Shown here one piece after another: positions 9,385 through 19,609 of a DNA stretch of 37,040 bases; the first letter of the stretch is position 1; each line of letters starts with the position of its first letter. Where the stretch lies: positions 1 to 37,040 of the forward strand of contig JAKPZU010000171.1 in assembly GCA_029559915.1 (NCBI GenBank), written 5' to 3'. The notes below the pieces were generated by a model. It had not been told where the DNA came from. It searched no databases and worked only from the letters and a program-made list of their open reading frames with translations. The position numbers and the translations under genes were made by a program. Source of the DNA: Bacillota bacterium. GTDB lineage: Bacteria > Bacillota_I > Bacilli_A > Izemoplasmatales > Hujiaoplasmataceae.

Positions 9385-11232
9385 TTGGACGATATTAAAA
9401 AAATAGATAAGCCAAAGCGGAATATATTTAAACACCTGATTTTAATGTACAGATGGTTGGGAAAGAATTCTCTGCTTTTGATTCCCGCTTTGGCATCATT
9501 GTTCTTAGTTTCATATTTAAGAACTTTAACACCACTTTTCGGACAACATATCATTGACTCGATTTTAAGTGATAAACCATCGAAACTACCTAGCTTTTTG
9601 GCGGATTTGATCCAAGCTGACACTTTGGTAAAGCAATTGTTATTGGCGACTTTATTGTTGTTGTTGATTTCTTTTATCAGAGCTCTTTTCATCTTTGTTG
9701 AAAGAGCAGTTACTGGGGTGTTTGCTGAAAGAACGGCTTATAGCCTAAGAAACAAATTATATGTAAAATTACGTGATGCGGACTATTATTTTCAATCACA
9801 TTTGGAAACTGGAGATATCATCCAGAGATGTACAACGGATGTGGAAATGTATAAACGTTTCATTTCAGAACAAAGCATCGAAGTTGCAAGACTCGTACTT
9901 TTGGTTGGTCTTTCAATTTACCACATGTCAAAACTAAATGTCACCATCATGTGGGTGTCATTGATAATAGCACCAATTCTTTTGGTCAGTGCGGCTTTAT
10001 ATTTCAATAAGGTCGAGAAAATGTTCACGGAAATCGAAAAGAATGAGGCGACCATGACCACTCATGTCCAAGAAAACGTCAGTGGCGCACGAGTCGTCAA
10101 GGCATTTGCAAATGAAGCTTATGAAGTGGAAAAATTCAGAAAGTTGAACCGGACATACACCGATTCCGATCTTAGGTTGGTCAAAAAAATGTCATTTTTC
10201 TGGAGTTCTACAGATTTATTGAGCTTTATTCAATTTTTCATCATTGCGATTATTGGAATAATTTATGCATCAAAAGGTATCATCAGCGTTGGTATTTATA
10301 CTGCATTCTTAGCTTATTCCGGTAATATCATTTGGCCAATGCGACAATTGGGCAGGTTGGTTGGTGATTTTTCGAAGACGGTAGTCTCAGTTTCAAGACT
10401 GGATTACATCATGTCTAACCCTGGTGAATACGTTGACGAAGCCAATAAAATAACACCTGAGATAAAAGGCGATGTTGAATTCAAGAATGTCTCATTCAAA
10501 TTTGCTGATTCCAAGGAAGACCAAATCATTGATGTCAGCTTTAGAGCAAAACCGGGTGAAACCATAGCGATTATTGGCAAGACCGGTTCGGGAAAGAGTA
10601 CTTTAATGAATCTCTTAATCCGGTTATTGGATTATCAAAAGGGCCAAATTTTAATTGATGGTATCGAAATCAAAGATATCGAAAAACATCATTTGCGTCA
10701 AAATGTCGGCGTTATCTTGCAGGAACCGTTCTTGTTCTCAAAATCGGTTGAGGAAAACATAAAAATTTCCGATATGGCTGTCGACAACAACAAAGTATCA
10801 TCGGTAGCTAAGATAGCTCAAGTCCACAATGACATCATGAATTTTGAAAAAGGTTATCAAACCTTGGTTGGTGAAAGAGGTGTAACTTTATCGGGGGGAC
10901 AAAAACAAAGAGTTGCGATAGCTCGTATGCTGTTGAAGCCAAAACCGATTTTGGTTTTTGACGATTCTTTATCCGCAGTAGATACGGAAACTGACGTTCA
11001 AATCAGAAAAGCATTGCAAAAAGAGTGGAAAAATTCCACGGTCTTTATCATAACCCATCGCATCACCACGGCTGCGGAGGCAGATCGAATCTTGGTGATA
11101 GCCGATGGAAAGATTAAAGAAAGCGGAAAACACGAGGAATTGATAAACCGAGAAGGTTTATATAAAAATATTTGGAAAATACAATCACAGATTAATTTCC
11201 AGTTAGAAGAGGATGGTGAGGAAAATGAGTGA
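9385..11232 (+). CDS. ABC exporter half-transporter (TMD-NBD), degenerate-site subunit of a heterodimer
   Basis: 6-TM domain plus NBD; GKTGSGKST, TLSGGQKQR, VFDDSLSAVDTETD (Asp in place of catalytic Glu). Likely TTG start at 9385 after ggagg. Confidence 0.92.
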   Translation: MDDIKKIDKPKRNIFKHLILMYRWLGKNSLLLIPALASLFLVSYLRTLTPLFGQHIIDSILSDKPSKLPSFLADLIQADTLVKQLLLATLLLLLISFIRALFIFVERAVTGVFAERTAYSLRNKLYVKLRDADYYFQSHLETGDIIQRCTTDVEMYKRFISEQSIEVARLVLLVGLSIYHMSKLNVTIMWVSLIIAPILLVSAALYFNKVEKMFTEIEKNEATMTTHVQENVSGARVVKAFANEAYEVEKFRKLNRTYTDSDLRLVKKMSFFWSSTDLLSFIQFFIIAIIGIIYASKGIISVGIYTAFLAYSGNIIWPMRQLGRLVGDFSKTVVSVSRLDYIMSNPGEYVDEANKITPEIKGDVEFKNVSFKFADSKEDQIIDVSFRAKPGETIAIIGKTGSGKSTLMNLLIRLLDYQKGQILIDGIEIKDIEKHHLRQNVGVILQEPFLFSKSVEENIKISDMAVDNNKVSSVAKIAQVHNDIMNFEKGYQTLVGERGVTLSGGQKQRVAIARMLLKPKPILVFDDSLSAVDTETDVQIRKALQKEWKNSTVFIITHRITTAAEADRILVIADGKIKESGKHEELINREGLYKNIWKIQSQINFQLEEDGEENE

Positions 11233-13075
11233 TTACCTTCAAGATGAAGAGAACTTCACGTCCCAAAAGTTTGATTGGTTAGTATGGAAAAAAATCTTGG
11301 CTTTTATGAAGCCATTAAAGAAATACGCTATTATGGGGTTATTAGCCGTCATTGTTTTGGCTGTCACCGATGTCATTTACCCTTATATTTCCGCTTTTGC
11401 AATAGATGATATCATCACGCCGAATATTGAAAACGGCACTCAAGATTTATCAAAATTACCAATATTGATTACTTATTTCATCATTTTTATGATAGTTCAA
11501 GCAGCAATGGTTTATTTATTTATCTTGTTTGCCGGTAAGGTACAAAACGAACTAGCTTTCAGCATTAGGGAAAAAGCCTTCAATCATTTGCAGGAACTGC
11601 CATTCTCCTACTACGATAGAACTAGAGTCGGTTGGATTATGGCAAGAATGACTTCGGATTCAAGAAACCTCAGTGAAGTATTATCATGGGGATTAATTGA
11701 CTTGGTTTGGGGTCTTTTCTTGATGATTTTCTTAACGATTTTCATGTTCATCATCAAGTGGCAATTGGCTTTGGTAATCTTGGCTGTCGTACCGCTTTTG
11801 ATGGGGGTTGCCATCTTTTTCAGAAAATACATTTTGAAGGCATACCGTTCAATCCGAAAAGTCAATTCAAAAATTACCGGTGCTTTCAATGAAGACATCA
11901 CTGGTGCGGTAACCACTAAAACTTTGGTCTTGGAAGAGCAAAACTATCAAGAATTCGATAAATTGACTAGAGACATGCGTCAACAATCAATTAGGGCGCA
12001 TCTATTACAAGGAGTTTTCTTTCCGACAATGTTGTTCATCATTTTCATCGGGATGGCGATGGTTTACAATATCGGTGGCAACATGGTTCTAAATGGCGCC
12101 ATCTCAGTCGGTACCTTATATTTGTTTACCAACTATGTCTGGCAGTTCTTTGATCCGGTTAATAATATTGCGAACTTTTATGCTCGTTTTCAGCAAGCTC
12201 AAGCTTCGGCTGAAAGAATCGTTTCTTTGATTGAAACTGTTCCTGATATCGTCGATAAGGATGAAGTTATTGCAAAGTATGGCACGATTTTCGATTATAA
12301 AACCGAGAATTTTGAACCGCTTATTGGCGATGTCGAATTCAAGAACGTTTCCTTCAAATATAATGTCGGTGAACAAGTCTTAAGTGATTTCAATCTCAAA
12401 GTCAAAGCCGGCCAATCTGTGGCTTTAGTTGGTCACACTGGTGCTGGAAAAACCACAATCGTTAATTTAATCTCAAGATTTTATGAACCAACATCCGGAG
12501 AGATCCTGATTGATGGCATTGATTACCGTGAAAGATCGATTGGTTGGTTGCATTCAAATCTTGGTTATGTCTTACAAACACCGCATTTATTCAGCGGTTC
12601 AGTGATGGAAAATATTCGTTATGGCAATTTAAAGGCAACGGATGAAGAAGTTATTGAAGCAGCTAAAGCTGTAGAAGCTCATGGATTTATTGTCAAGTTT
12701 GAAAATGGCTATGATACTGAATGTGGTGAAGGCGGCTCAAGGTTGTCGGTTGGACAAAAACAATTGGTTTCCTTCGCTAGAGCGATCTTGGCTGATCCCA
12801 AAATTTTAATATTGGATGAAGCTACTTCAAGTGTTGATACAGAAACCGAACAACTGATTCAAAATGCCATCCACAAATTGCTCAAGGGCAGAACTTCATT
12901 TATCGTAGCGCATAGACTATCGACTATCGTTCATAGCGATTTGATTTTAGTTCTTGATGACGGTAAAATCATCGAATCAGGTAGCCACAGGGAACTGATA
13001 AAAAAAGAGGGCGCGTATTACAAATTATATACTAACCAATATTCTGAAGAAATGTTGGAGTTATCTAAACGTTAA
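11225..13075 (+). CDS. ABC exporter half-transporter (TMD-NBD), partner subunit
   Basis: GHTGAGKTT, RLSVGQKQL (altered C-loop), ILDEATSSVDTETE; overlaps the previous gene by 8 nt. ATG 11225. Confidence 0.93.
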   Translation: MSDYLQDEENFTSQKFDWLVWKKILAFMKPLKKYAIMGLLAVIVLAVTDVIYPYISAFAIDDIITPNIENGTQDLSKLPILITYFIIFMIVQAAMVYLFILFAGKVQNELAFSIREKAFNHLQELPFSYYDRTRVGWIMARMTSDSRNLSEVLSWGLIDLVWGLFLMIFLTIFMFIIKWQLALVILAVVPLLMGVAIFFRKYILKAYRSIRKVNSKITGAFNEDITGAVTTKTLVLEEQNYQEFDKLTRDMRQQSIRAHLLQGVFFPTMLFIIFIGMAMVYNIGGNMVLNGAISVGTLYLFTNYVWQFFDPVNNIANFYARFQQAQASAERIVSLIETVPDIVDKDEVIAKYGTIFDYKTENFEPLIGDVEFKNVSFKYNVGEQVLSDFNLKVKAGQSVALVGHTGAGKTTIVNLISRFYEPTSGEILIDGIDYRERSIGWLHSNLGYVLQTPHLFSGSVMENIRYGNLKATDEEVIEAAKAVEAHGFIVKFENGYDTECGEGGSRLSVGQKQLVSFARAILADPKILILDEATSSVDTETEQLIQNAIHKLLKGRTSFIVAHRLSTIVHSDLILVLDDGKIIESGSHRELIKKEGAYYKLYTNQYSEEMLELSKR

Positions 13076-13104
13076 AAACCTGCAAAATTTGCAGGTTTTT
13101 TCTC
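13074..13104 (+). terminator. Intrinsic terminator after the ABC exporter operon
   Basis: AAAAACCTGCAAA-A-TTTGCAGGTTTTTTC stem-loop with T tract. Confidence 0.9.
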
Positions 13105-13140
13105 TTCAAATGATATAATAAAAATGAGGTGAAGCAACTT

Positions 13141-14520
13141 ATGAAAATCAAGGCATTTATTGATTCCCATCTTCACTTGATGGGAATGGGTTATTATGAA
13201 GAAATCTTGAATTTAAGTAACGCAAAATCGCTTGCGGAAATAATTGAACTTGCAAAAAAATCGGAAAATGAGGTTATCATTGGCAGAGGTTTCAATCAGG
13301 ATAATCTGCTTGAAAAAAGAATGCCTGAAGCACAAGATTTTCAAGATATTGAAAAACCGCTGGTGTTGTTTCGAATCTGTGGTCATGTTGCTATCGCCAA
13401 TCAGTTGATGATTGATTTAATAAAAGAGAAGTCGGACATCTTACCTATCAGTGGTGGCAGTTTTAATTTAAAAACCGGTTTGTTCACGGAAAATGCCCTT
13501 GCTTATCTTTATCAAGCCTTGCCAAAGCCAACGAAGAAAGACTTGGTGAGATATATTGCGAAAGCGAATAAAATTCTTTTGAAGAACGGTATTACCAAAG
13601 TAGCCAGCGACGATTTTTCATCTTTTGACGTTCCTTTTGAAATGGTAATTGAAGCTTATCTAGAAGCGATTGAACAAGGATTGCTGGATGTTGAAGTTAC
13701 CGAACAAGTCAATTTACCAATCAAGAAATTTGAGGAATTTTGTCGAAAAGACTATTCCAATAAAAAATATCATAATTTTCAAATGGGACCTCTAAAAGTT
13801 TTGGCGGATGGTAGTTTAGGGGGCAGAACTGCAGCTCTAAATGAACCCTATTCCGATGATTTGCATAACTTGGGAATATTGACCTACACTGGCTCTGAAC
13901 TTTATGATTTGGTCAAGTTAGCTACGATTAACAATATGGATTCAGTGATTCACGCTATTGGCGATAGAGCAGCCGACCAAGTAATTGATACCTTGATAAA
14001 AGTTCAGAAAGAAATGAATGTAAAATCACCAAATAACGCGATTATCCACGCACAAGTCTTGAATAAAATTCAAATAGAGAAAATGAAAAAACACCAAATA
14101 GGCGCGATTGTTCAACCGGTATTCATCAACTCCGATATTCAAATTGTCAAGGATAGACTTGGGGAAAGAAGATATGAATCCTATCTTTTTAAAACCATGT
14201 ATGAAAATATTTCTTTAGGTTTTTCAACCGATTGCCCAGTTGAAGCGGTCAATCCCTTCAAAAACATTTATTGTTCGATAACCAGAAAAAGCGCTGATAA
14301 ACCTGAGTTTGATGCCTATCTACCGGAAGAAGGATTTACCATGAAGGAAGCTTTGAAAGCTTACACCGATAATAATTTACGCTATGTCTATAGCGAATCA
14401 CAGGATGACTATCTAGAGATAGACCGAGATATCTTCGCGGCTGAAAATGAAGAATTACTGAGTGTTTCAGTCTTAAAAACATACAAAAACGGTAAAATCG
14501 TTTATGAAAGAAAAAATTAA
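13141..14520 (+). CDS. YtcJ-like amidohydrolase (Amidohydro_3 family)
   Basis: DSHLHLMGMG, GGSFNLKTGLFTE, LADGSLGGRTAAL, HAIGDRAADQ, STDCPVE. ATG 13141 with gaggtga RBS. Confidence 0.88.
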   Translation: MKIKAFIDSHLHLMGMGYYEEILNLSNAKSLAEIIELAKKSENEVIIGRGFNQDNLLEKRMPEAQDFQDIEKPLVLFRICGHVAIANQLMIDLIKEKSDILPISGGSFNLKTGLFTENALAYLYQALPKPTKKDLVRYIAKANKILLKNGITKVASDDFSSFDVPFEMVIEAYLEAIEQGLLDVEVTEQVNLPIKKFEEFCRKDYSNKKYHNFQMGPLKVLADGSLGGRTAALNEPYSDDLHNLGILTYTGSELYDLVKLATINNMDSVIHAIGDRAADQVIDTLIKVQKEMNVKSPNNAIIHAQVLNKIQIEKMKKHQIGAIVQPVFINSDIQIVKDRLGERRYESYLFKTMYENISLGFSTDCPVEAVNPFKNIYCSITRKSADKPEFDAYLPEEGFTMKEALKAYTDNNLRYVYSESQDDYLEIDRDIFAAENEELLSVSVLKTYKNGKIVYERKN

Positions 14521-14570
14521 TTTTTTTTCTTTTCTTTTTTATAAAAATTGTGTATAATAAATGTTGCTAT

Positions 14571-14657
14571 GCCAGTATGGTGAAATTGGTAGACACGATG
14601 GACTCAAAATCCATTGCCCTTAAAAGCGTGTCGGTTCGAGTCCGACTACTGGTACCA
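14571..14657 (+). tRNA. tRNA-Leu (anticodon CAA)
   Basis: GCCAGTA...TACTGGT acceptor arms, GGTAGACACG D-loop, anticodon loop CTCAAAA, long variable arm, GTCGGTTCGAGTCCGAC T-arm, encoded CCA. Confidence 0.95.
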
Positions 14658-14680
14658 TTCTTAGACATTTATTAAATTTT

Positions 14681-14710
14681 AGAAGAGGCGAATTTACGCC
14701 TCTTCTTTTT
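14681..14710 (+). terminator. Terminator after tRNA-Leu, overlapping the 3' end of the convergent minus-strand CDS
   Basis: AGAAGAGGCG-AATTTA-CGCCTCTTCT followed by TTTTT. Confidence 0.8.
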
Positions 14711-15080
14711 CGTTAATTGTTGATTTCAAGATTGTAAAAGCGTCATTGATGACTCCTGCACAACGGACGACATTTTGGCGATGAGTCGTCTTGATTTTAT
14801 CGCAAGCCAATGATTGAAAGTGTTTCTCGACTAAATCTTGGTATTTAATAACTTTGTTTTTTAAGCGTTCTCCGTCATAGAGCAAGGAAAGTACAGCGAT
14901 TCCCCCGGTAACTACTCCGCAGGTTCTTTCCTTGTACATTCCGCCACCAAAACCCTTAAGTAATCTTACATAATCTTTTTTTATCTGCAAATCATACTCT
15001 TCAATACTCAGCAACAAAATAGTTTCTGCACAATTGAAGTTTTCTTCAAGATAGTATTTTTCCGTTTTTTCTTTAGACAT
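14694..15080 (-). CDS. C_GCAxxG_C_C family redox-type protein
   Basis: NFNCAETIL...GFGGGMYKERTCGVVTGGIAVLSLLYD...CAGVINDAF. Confidence 0.85.
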   Translation of the reverse strand: MSKEKTEKYYLEENFNCAETILLLSIEEYDLQIKKDYVRLLKGFGGGMYKERTCGVVTGGIAVLSLLYDGERLKNKVIKYQDLVEKHFQSLACDKIKTTHRQNVVRCAGVINDAFTILKSTINEKEEA

Positions 15081-16005
15081 TATTTTCGCCTTTAAACCAT
15101 GTAACCGTATTTTGAATTGTTTGATTGATTGGAACTGGATTAATCATTAATTCTTCAATCATTTTCTTGTTGGAAAAATTATGATCTGTCAGCAAAGCCT
15201 TTATCATGATTCGATACTTTGGTAGAATCAAAGCGGCGAATCTAACTAGATTAACCGGAATCTTGATCATCAGGACTTTTCTCTTTAAAGTTTTGAAGAT
15301 CAATCGGTACATATTGTAAAGAGTGATGAATTCATTGCTGATGATATAAGAACCGCTGATTTTTTTGGTTATTCCCTGCATTAACGCTTCAGCAACATCG
15401 CTGACATCAACGAAATTATTGCCACCATGAAAGTAGAAGCAGAGCCTGCGCTTAAAGGTTCTTTTAATTTCTCTGCCAATAGCTGAAGGTTTAAAATCGT
15501 TGATTCCCAAAACAGCTGAAGGATAAACAATCATTGCCTTCAAGTTATCGTTTATCATCAGCTTCAAGAGATAATTTGTGGCTTTGGCTTTAGAGCGCTG
15601 ATAATACCCTTCAAGTTTATCAATATCAATTGTATCTGGCTCATTTATTAGATAATTACCATTGGTTATCACATCAGTAGAACTGGTGTAGATTAAGTGG
15701 ATTTTATGTTTAACACAAAAATCGGCAATGGTTTTTACTCCCTTGAAGTTAACTTCATCGGTGAGAAGCGCTTTATCATTCTTGAGATTGATGTAAGCGG
15801 CCAAGTGTACCAAGGTATCGCATTCTTTAATGTTTTTTTCTAGGAATTCTTTATTAAAGATATCGCCTATGATAACTCGGTTTTTGAATTCCTGGATGGC
15901 AATGGAGGATTTACGGGCAAGAATGCGAAAATCTATCTGCTTTTCTGCCAGCTTTTTCACTAAATTATTGCCTATATGTCCAGTTGCGCCCGTAATATAA
16001 ATCAT
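15073..16005 (-). CDS. NAD(P)-dependent extended SDR / epimerase family protein
   Basis: MIYITGATGHIGNNLV Rossmann motif, YTSSTDV, YYQRSKAKA (YxxxK), VDVSDVAEA. Overlaps the next gene by 8 nt. Confidence 0.9.
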   Translation of the reverse strand: MIYITGATGHIGNNLVKKLAEKQIDFRILARKSSIAIQEFKNRVIIGDIFNKEFLEKNIKECDTLVHLAAYINLKNDKALLTDEVNFKGVKTIADFCVKHKIHLIYTSSTDVITNGNYLINEPDTIDIDKLEGYYQRSKAKATNYLLKLMINDNLKAMIVYPSAVLGINDFKPSAIGREIKRTFKRRLCFYFHGGNNFVDVSDVAEALMQGITKKISGSYIISNEFITLYNMYRLIFKTLKRKVLMIKIPVNLVRFAALILPKYRIMIKALLTDHNFSNKKMIEELMINPVPINQTIQNTVTWFKGENNV

Positions 16006-16118
16006 GATTGACCTCTCAATAAAAATATTATAACATAATTTCAAAATTGAACGATTTTAATTTAAAAAGCTGGAGGTTTATTGTATAATATAATTAAAAT
16101 TTGGAGGTAAAAAAATAT

Positions 16119-17249
16119 ATGGAACATAAAAAATTAGATTTAATTAAAGAACTTAAAAACAAGAATCCAAAATTATTGAAACTATTAATCGGATTTGATG
16201 GATTCGTTGATGAAATAATTCACGTTGTTGACAAAAGAATCAACAGTGACAATTTTAAGCGCATTGAGACCATAGAAGATCTAGCAAAAAGAATCCAAAA
16301 AGCGAGTGGATTATCCACGAATATTGAGTTGGTTCCCGTAGTCAAAAAAATTGGCGGAAACGGTCCAATCATGTGTAACGCCATGGCTTCAAGCGGTGCT
16401 TTAATTACCTATGTAGGAGCTTTGGGATACCCTACATTAAATGATGTGTTCCATACTTTGGCTGATAAAGTAAAAGTATATACCATTGAAAATCCAGGTC
16501 ATTCTGATGCCTTGGAATTTAATGACGGTAAACTTATCTTGGGCAAAATGAGTTCCTTGACTAATGTAACATATGAGCAGTTAATCGCTGTGGTTGGCGA
16601 AGATAATCTAAAAGACCTGATTTCTGAAACCGACATGTTTGCGACAGTTAACTGGTCGATGCTGCCAAACATGACGGATTTATGGAAAAAGCTCTTGGAT
16701 AAAATCATTACTAAACTGCCTAAGAAGAATCATCGTCCTTTCATGTTCATCGATTTAGCCGATCCGGAAAAACGAGAAAATGTAGAAATAATTGAAGCTT
16801 TGAATCTCCTTAAGGAGTTTAATTCGTACTTTAGGGTGATTCTCGGTTTAAATAAAAAAGAAGCTTACGATGTCGCAAACGTCCTAGATTTGTTTGATGA
16901 TGCAAGCCTTAAAAACATGCAAGTGTCTCTAGAAGATTTAAATCAGGCATTGTATCGCTATTTGGATGTTCATGCAGTAGTAATCCATCCAGTGGACAGA
17001 TCTTGTTGCGTAGTTGATGATGTCTTCTATGAAGAACTTGGACCATATGTGGAAAAACCACAATTGACTACCGGCGCAGGCGATAATTTCAATGCCGGAT
17101 TCATGTTGGGCATGTTGTTGGACCTTAAACCGGATCAAGCCTTGCTAACAGGAATGTCAACCAGCGGTTATTACGTTAGAAACGCCAAGAGTCCTGAATT
17201 CAATGAATTGATTGAGTTTATCGGCGATTGGCACAAAAATCTGATATAA
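16119..17249 (+). CDS. PfkB/ribokinase family carbohydrate kinase
   Basis: LIGFDGFVDEIIHV, KIGGNGPIMCNAMASSGA, LTTGAGDNFNAGFMLGML; RBS ggagg before ATG 16119. Confidence 0.9.
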   Translation: MEHKKLDLIKELKNKNPKLLKLLIGFDGFVDEIIHVVDKRINSDNFKRIETIEDLAKRIQKASGLSTNIELVPVVKKIGGNGPIMCNAMASSGALITYVGALGYPTLNDVFHTLADKVKVYTIENPGHSDALEFNDGKLILGKMSSLTNVTYEQLIAVVGEDNLKDLISETDMFATVNWSMLPNMTDLWKKLLDKIITKLPKKNHRPFMFIDLADPEKRENVEIIEALNLLKEFNSYFRVILGLNKKEAYDVANVLDLFDDASLKNMQVSLEDLNQALYRYLDVHAVVIHPVDRSCCVVDDVFYEELGPYVEKPQLTTGAGDNFNAGFMLGMLLDLKPDQALLTGMSTSGYYVRNAKSPEFNELIEFIGDWHKNLI

Positions 17250-17253
17250 CAAA

Positions 17254-17281
17254 AAAGGAGCTATAATTTAGCTCCTTTAGT
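17254..17281. terminator. Stem-loop terminator between convergent pfkB-like and ferritin genes
   Basis: AAAGGAGCTA-TAATT-TAGCTCCTTT flanked by A and T runs. Confidence 0.75.
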
Positions 17282-17295
17282 TTGTTTGATTAATC

Positions 17296-17772
17296 TTACC
17301 TTTTGGCTAATTGATGGTCCATCATCAATAATCCGTTTGGACCGCCCATTTTTACCTTTTCAATCAATTCAGAGAAGTTTGCTTCCTCTTCAACTTGTTC
17401 GTTCAAATACCAATTCAAGAAAGAAACACTGGCATAGTCTTTTAATTCAATTGCCATCGCCATCAAATTGTTAATGCGTTTTGTGACTTCTTTTTCATGG
17501 TTTAAAGATACTTCAAGAATTTCAAGCACTGAAGCAAATTCATTTTTTGGAGAAGCGAAGCCGCGAATGTCGACTCTTTCTCCTCTGCTGTTCAAATAAT
17601 CCATAAATTTTTGTGCATGTTCCAATTCTTCTCGGAATTGGATTTGGAACCAATGTTCAAATCCTTTCAAGGAATGAGCCGCGAAATAGTTTTGCATTGC
17701 CAAGTAAACGTGAGCAGATTCAATTTCAAAATTCAGTTGCACATTGATTGCTTCCACAAATTTTTTATCCAT
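17296..17772 (-). CDS. ftnA: Ferritin (non-heme)
   Basis: NFEIESAHVYLAM...FREELEHAQKFMDYLNSRGERV...NEQVEEEANF diiron motifs. Confidence 0.95.
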   Translation of the reverse strand: MDKKFVEAINVQLNFEIESAHVYLAMQNYFAAHSLKGFEHWFQIQFREELEHAQKFMDYLNSRGERVDIRGFASPKNEFASVLEILEVSLNHEKEVTKRINNLMAMAIELKDYASVSFLNWYLNEQVEEEANFSELIEKVKMGGPNGLLMMDHQLAKR

Positions 17773-17838
17773 AATAATATCCTCCTTTTTTCTTCAAGTC
17801 TATTATAACTTATTGATAGTTTAATTCAACTGATATAC

Positions 17839-19530
17839 TTATAATTTTTGGTCATCGACGCCATCAAGATATGCCTTGATAGGTTCGATGACTTTTCTTA
17901 CTGTGCCATCAACGAATGGATTGTCGAGATTGACAGCTTTGATGAGATTGACGAAGCTCTTAGAACCACCCAGGCGGCAAAGGCTTAGATAAGATTTGAA
18001 AGCTTCTTGATGGTTTTCTCTGGATTTTACCCAATATTGGAAAGCCAACACTTGAGCAAGAGTATAATCGATGTAATAGAAAGGCGAACCGAAGATATGA
18101 CCTTGGCGGTACCAATAAGTACCTTTTTCCAAGAAATGATCATCGTCATAATCCTTGAATGGCAGATATTTCTTTTCAATCTTGCGCCAAGCGGCTTTTC
18201 TTTCTTCCTTTGTCATATCAGGTCTTGAATAGATTTCATGTTGGAATTCATCAACTGCAACGCCGTAAGGCAAGAAGGAGATGGAACTGTCCAAATGGAA
18301 AAATTTATATTTGTCGGCATCTTCCTTGAAGAAACCATCTATCCACGGCCAAGCTAAAAATTCCATGCTCATTGAATGAATTTCTGCGGCCTCAAAGGTA
18401 GGCCAACGGTACTGCGGATAATTGTCCCTAGATGAATAGACTTGAAAAGCATGTCCCGCTTCATGAGTCAAAACATCAACGTCATGGGAAGTTCCATTGA
18501 AATTGGCAAAGATGAAAGGGGCACGATACTTAGGAATATAGGTACAGTATCCGCCTCCGGCTTTACCTGGTAAAGAATCCAAATCCAAGAGGTCTTGATC
18601 AAGCATGAAATGGAAAAATTCAGCGGTTTCCGTAGACATTTCCTCATACATGTTCTTAGCGATTTCCACTTGCCATTTTCGGTCTCCCTTAGGCGTTGGG
18701 TTGCCAGACAAAAATGATAAAGTCAAGTCATAGGATTTTGGATCTTTTATGCCGATTCTTTTGGCAGCTCGTTTTTTGAGTTCCGTTACCAAAGGAACGA
18801 CATCGCGATAGATTTGCTTACGATAGTTCGCTACGTCTTCATGATTATAATCAGTTCTTCCCAAACGATCATAGCCTAATTGCACGTAGTTTTCATACCC
18901 AAGTTTCTTGGCAATCTCAGTTCTGACTTTGACCATATCGTCATAAATTCGATCTAAAGTGTCTTCATTGCTTTGGAAGAATTCGGATACTTTTAGTTGA
19001 GCACGATGACGAATGTCGCGGTCAAGGTTTTGCAGGAAAGGTGTCATGTTACTCAGGTTGTAAACATCACCATCAAATTCAATCTTCGCCGAAGCAATCA
19101 ATTTGGAATATTCCGTGTCCAGTTTATTTTCAGTCTGCAAAAGCGGGATTATTTCCGGAGAGAATGTTTTTTGTCTGAGTTCGGCTTGTTTGAAAAGCAA
19201 TGAGCCAAATTCCTGTTCCAAGACCAATCTATTCTTTGACTTCAAGATTTTCGACGAAAAAATGTGTTCATATTCTTGAAGAGCAGGAACGTTTTCATTA
19301 AAGAAATCTTGTTCTTTCTCATAGAATTCGTCTTGGGTGTTAAGTGAGTTTCTGATAGATACCAAAGTGATCAAGGTATCCATTTCATCATTTAGATCAA
19401 ATAGATTCTTAATTGCTTTGATTTCCGTCTCGGCTGTTTCGCTCTCGCCAATTAAAGCTAATAGTTCTTTAAATCTTTTGATATAATTTTCGATGTCTGG
19501 TCTTTCATAAACAAAGTCTTTAAATTTCAT
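17839..19530 (-). CDS. M3 family oligoendopeptidase
   Basis: HEAGHAFQVYSS zinc motif, FEAAEIHSMSMEFLAWPW, 563 aa. Confidence 0.93.
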   Translation of the reverse strand: MKFKDFVYERPDIENYIKRFKELLALIGESETAETEIKAIKNLFDLNDEMDTLITLVSIRNSLNTQDEFYEKEQDFFNENVPALQEYEHIFSSKILKSKNRLVLEQEFGSLLFKQAELRQKTFSPEIIPLLQTENKLDTEYSKLIASAKIEFDGDVYNLSNMTPFLQNLDRDIRHRAQLKVSEFFQSNEDTLDRIYDDMVKVRTEIAKKLGYENYVQLGYDRLGRTDYNHEDVANYRKQIYRDVVPLVTELKKRAAKRIGIKDPKSYDLTLSFLSGNPTPKGDRKWQVEIAKNMYEEMSTETAEFFHFMLDQDLLDLDSLPGKAGGGYCTYIPKYRAPFIFANFNGTSHDVDVLTHEAGHAFQVYSSRDNYPQYRWPTFEAAEIHSMSMEFLAWPWIDGFFKEDADKYKFFHLDSSISFLPYGVAVDEFQHEIYSRPDMTKEERKAAWRKIEKKYLPFKDYDDDHFLEKGTYWYRQGHIFGSPFYYIDYTLAQVLAFQYWVKSRENHQEAFKSYLSLCRLGGSKSFVNLIKAVNLDNPFVDGTVRKVIEPIKAYLDGVDDQKL

Positions 19531-19609
19531 AAAATTATCCTTTATGAATTTTGTAATTAACTAATATTTTATCATAAAATCAGTTATATTCCTATTGCTT
19601 GATACGATA

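Noticed and set aside
9228-9692. Minus-strand 154 aa ORF across the argS/ABC junction
   Set aside because: Overlaps two well supported plus-strand genes; no family motif or RBS.
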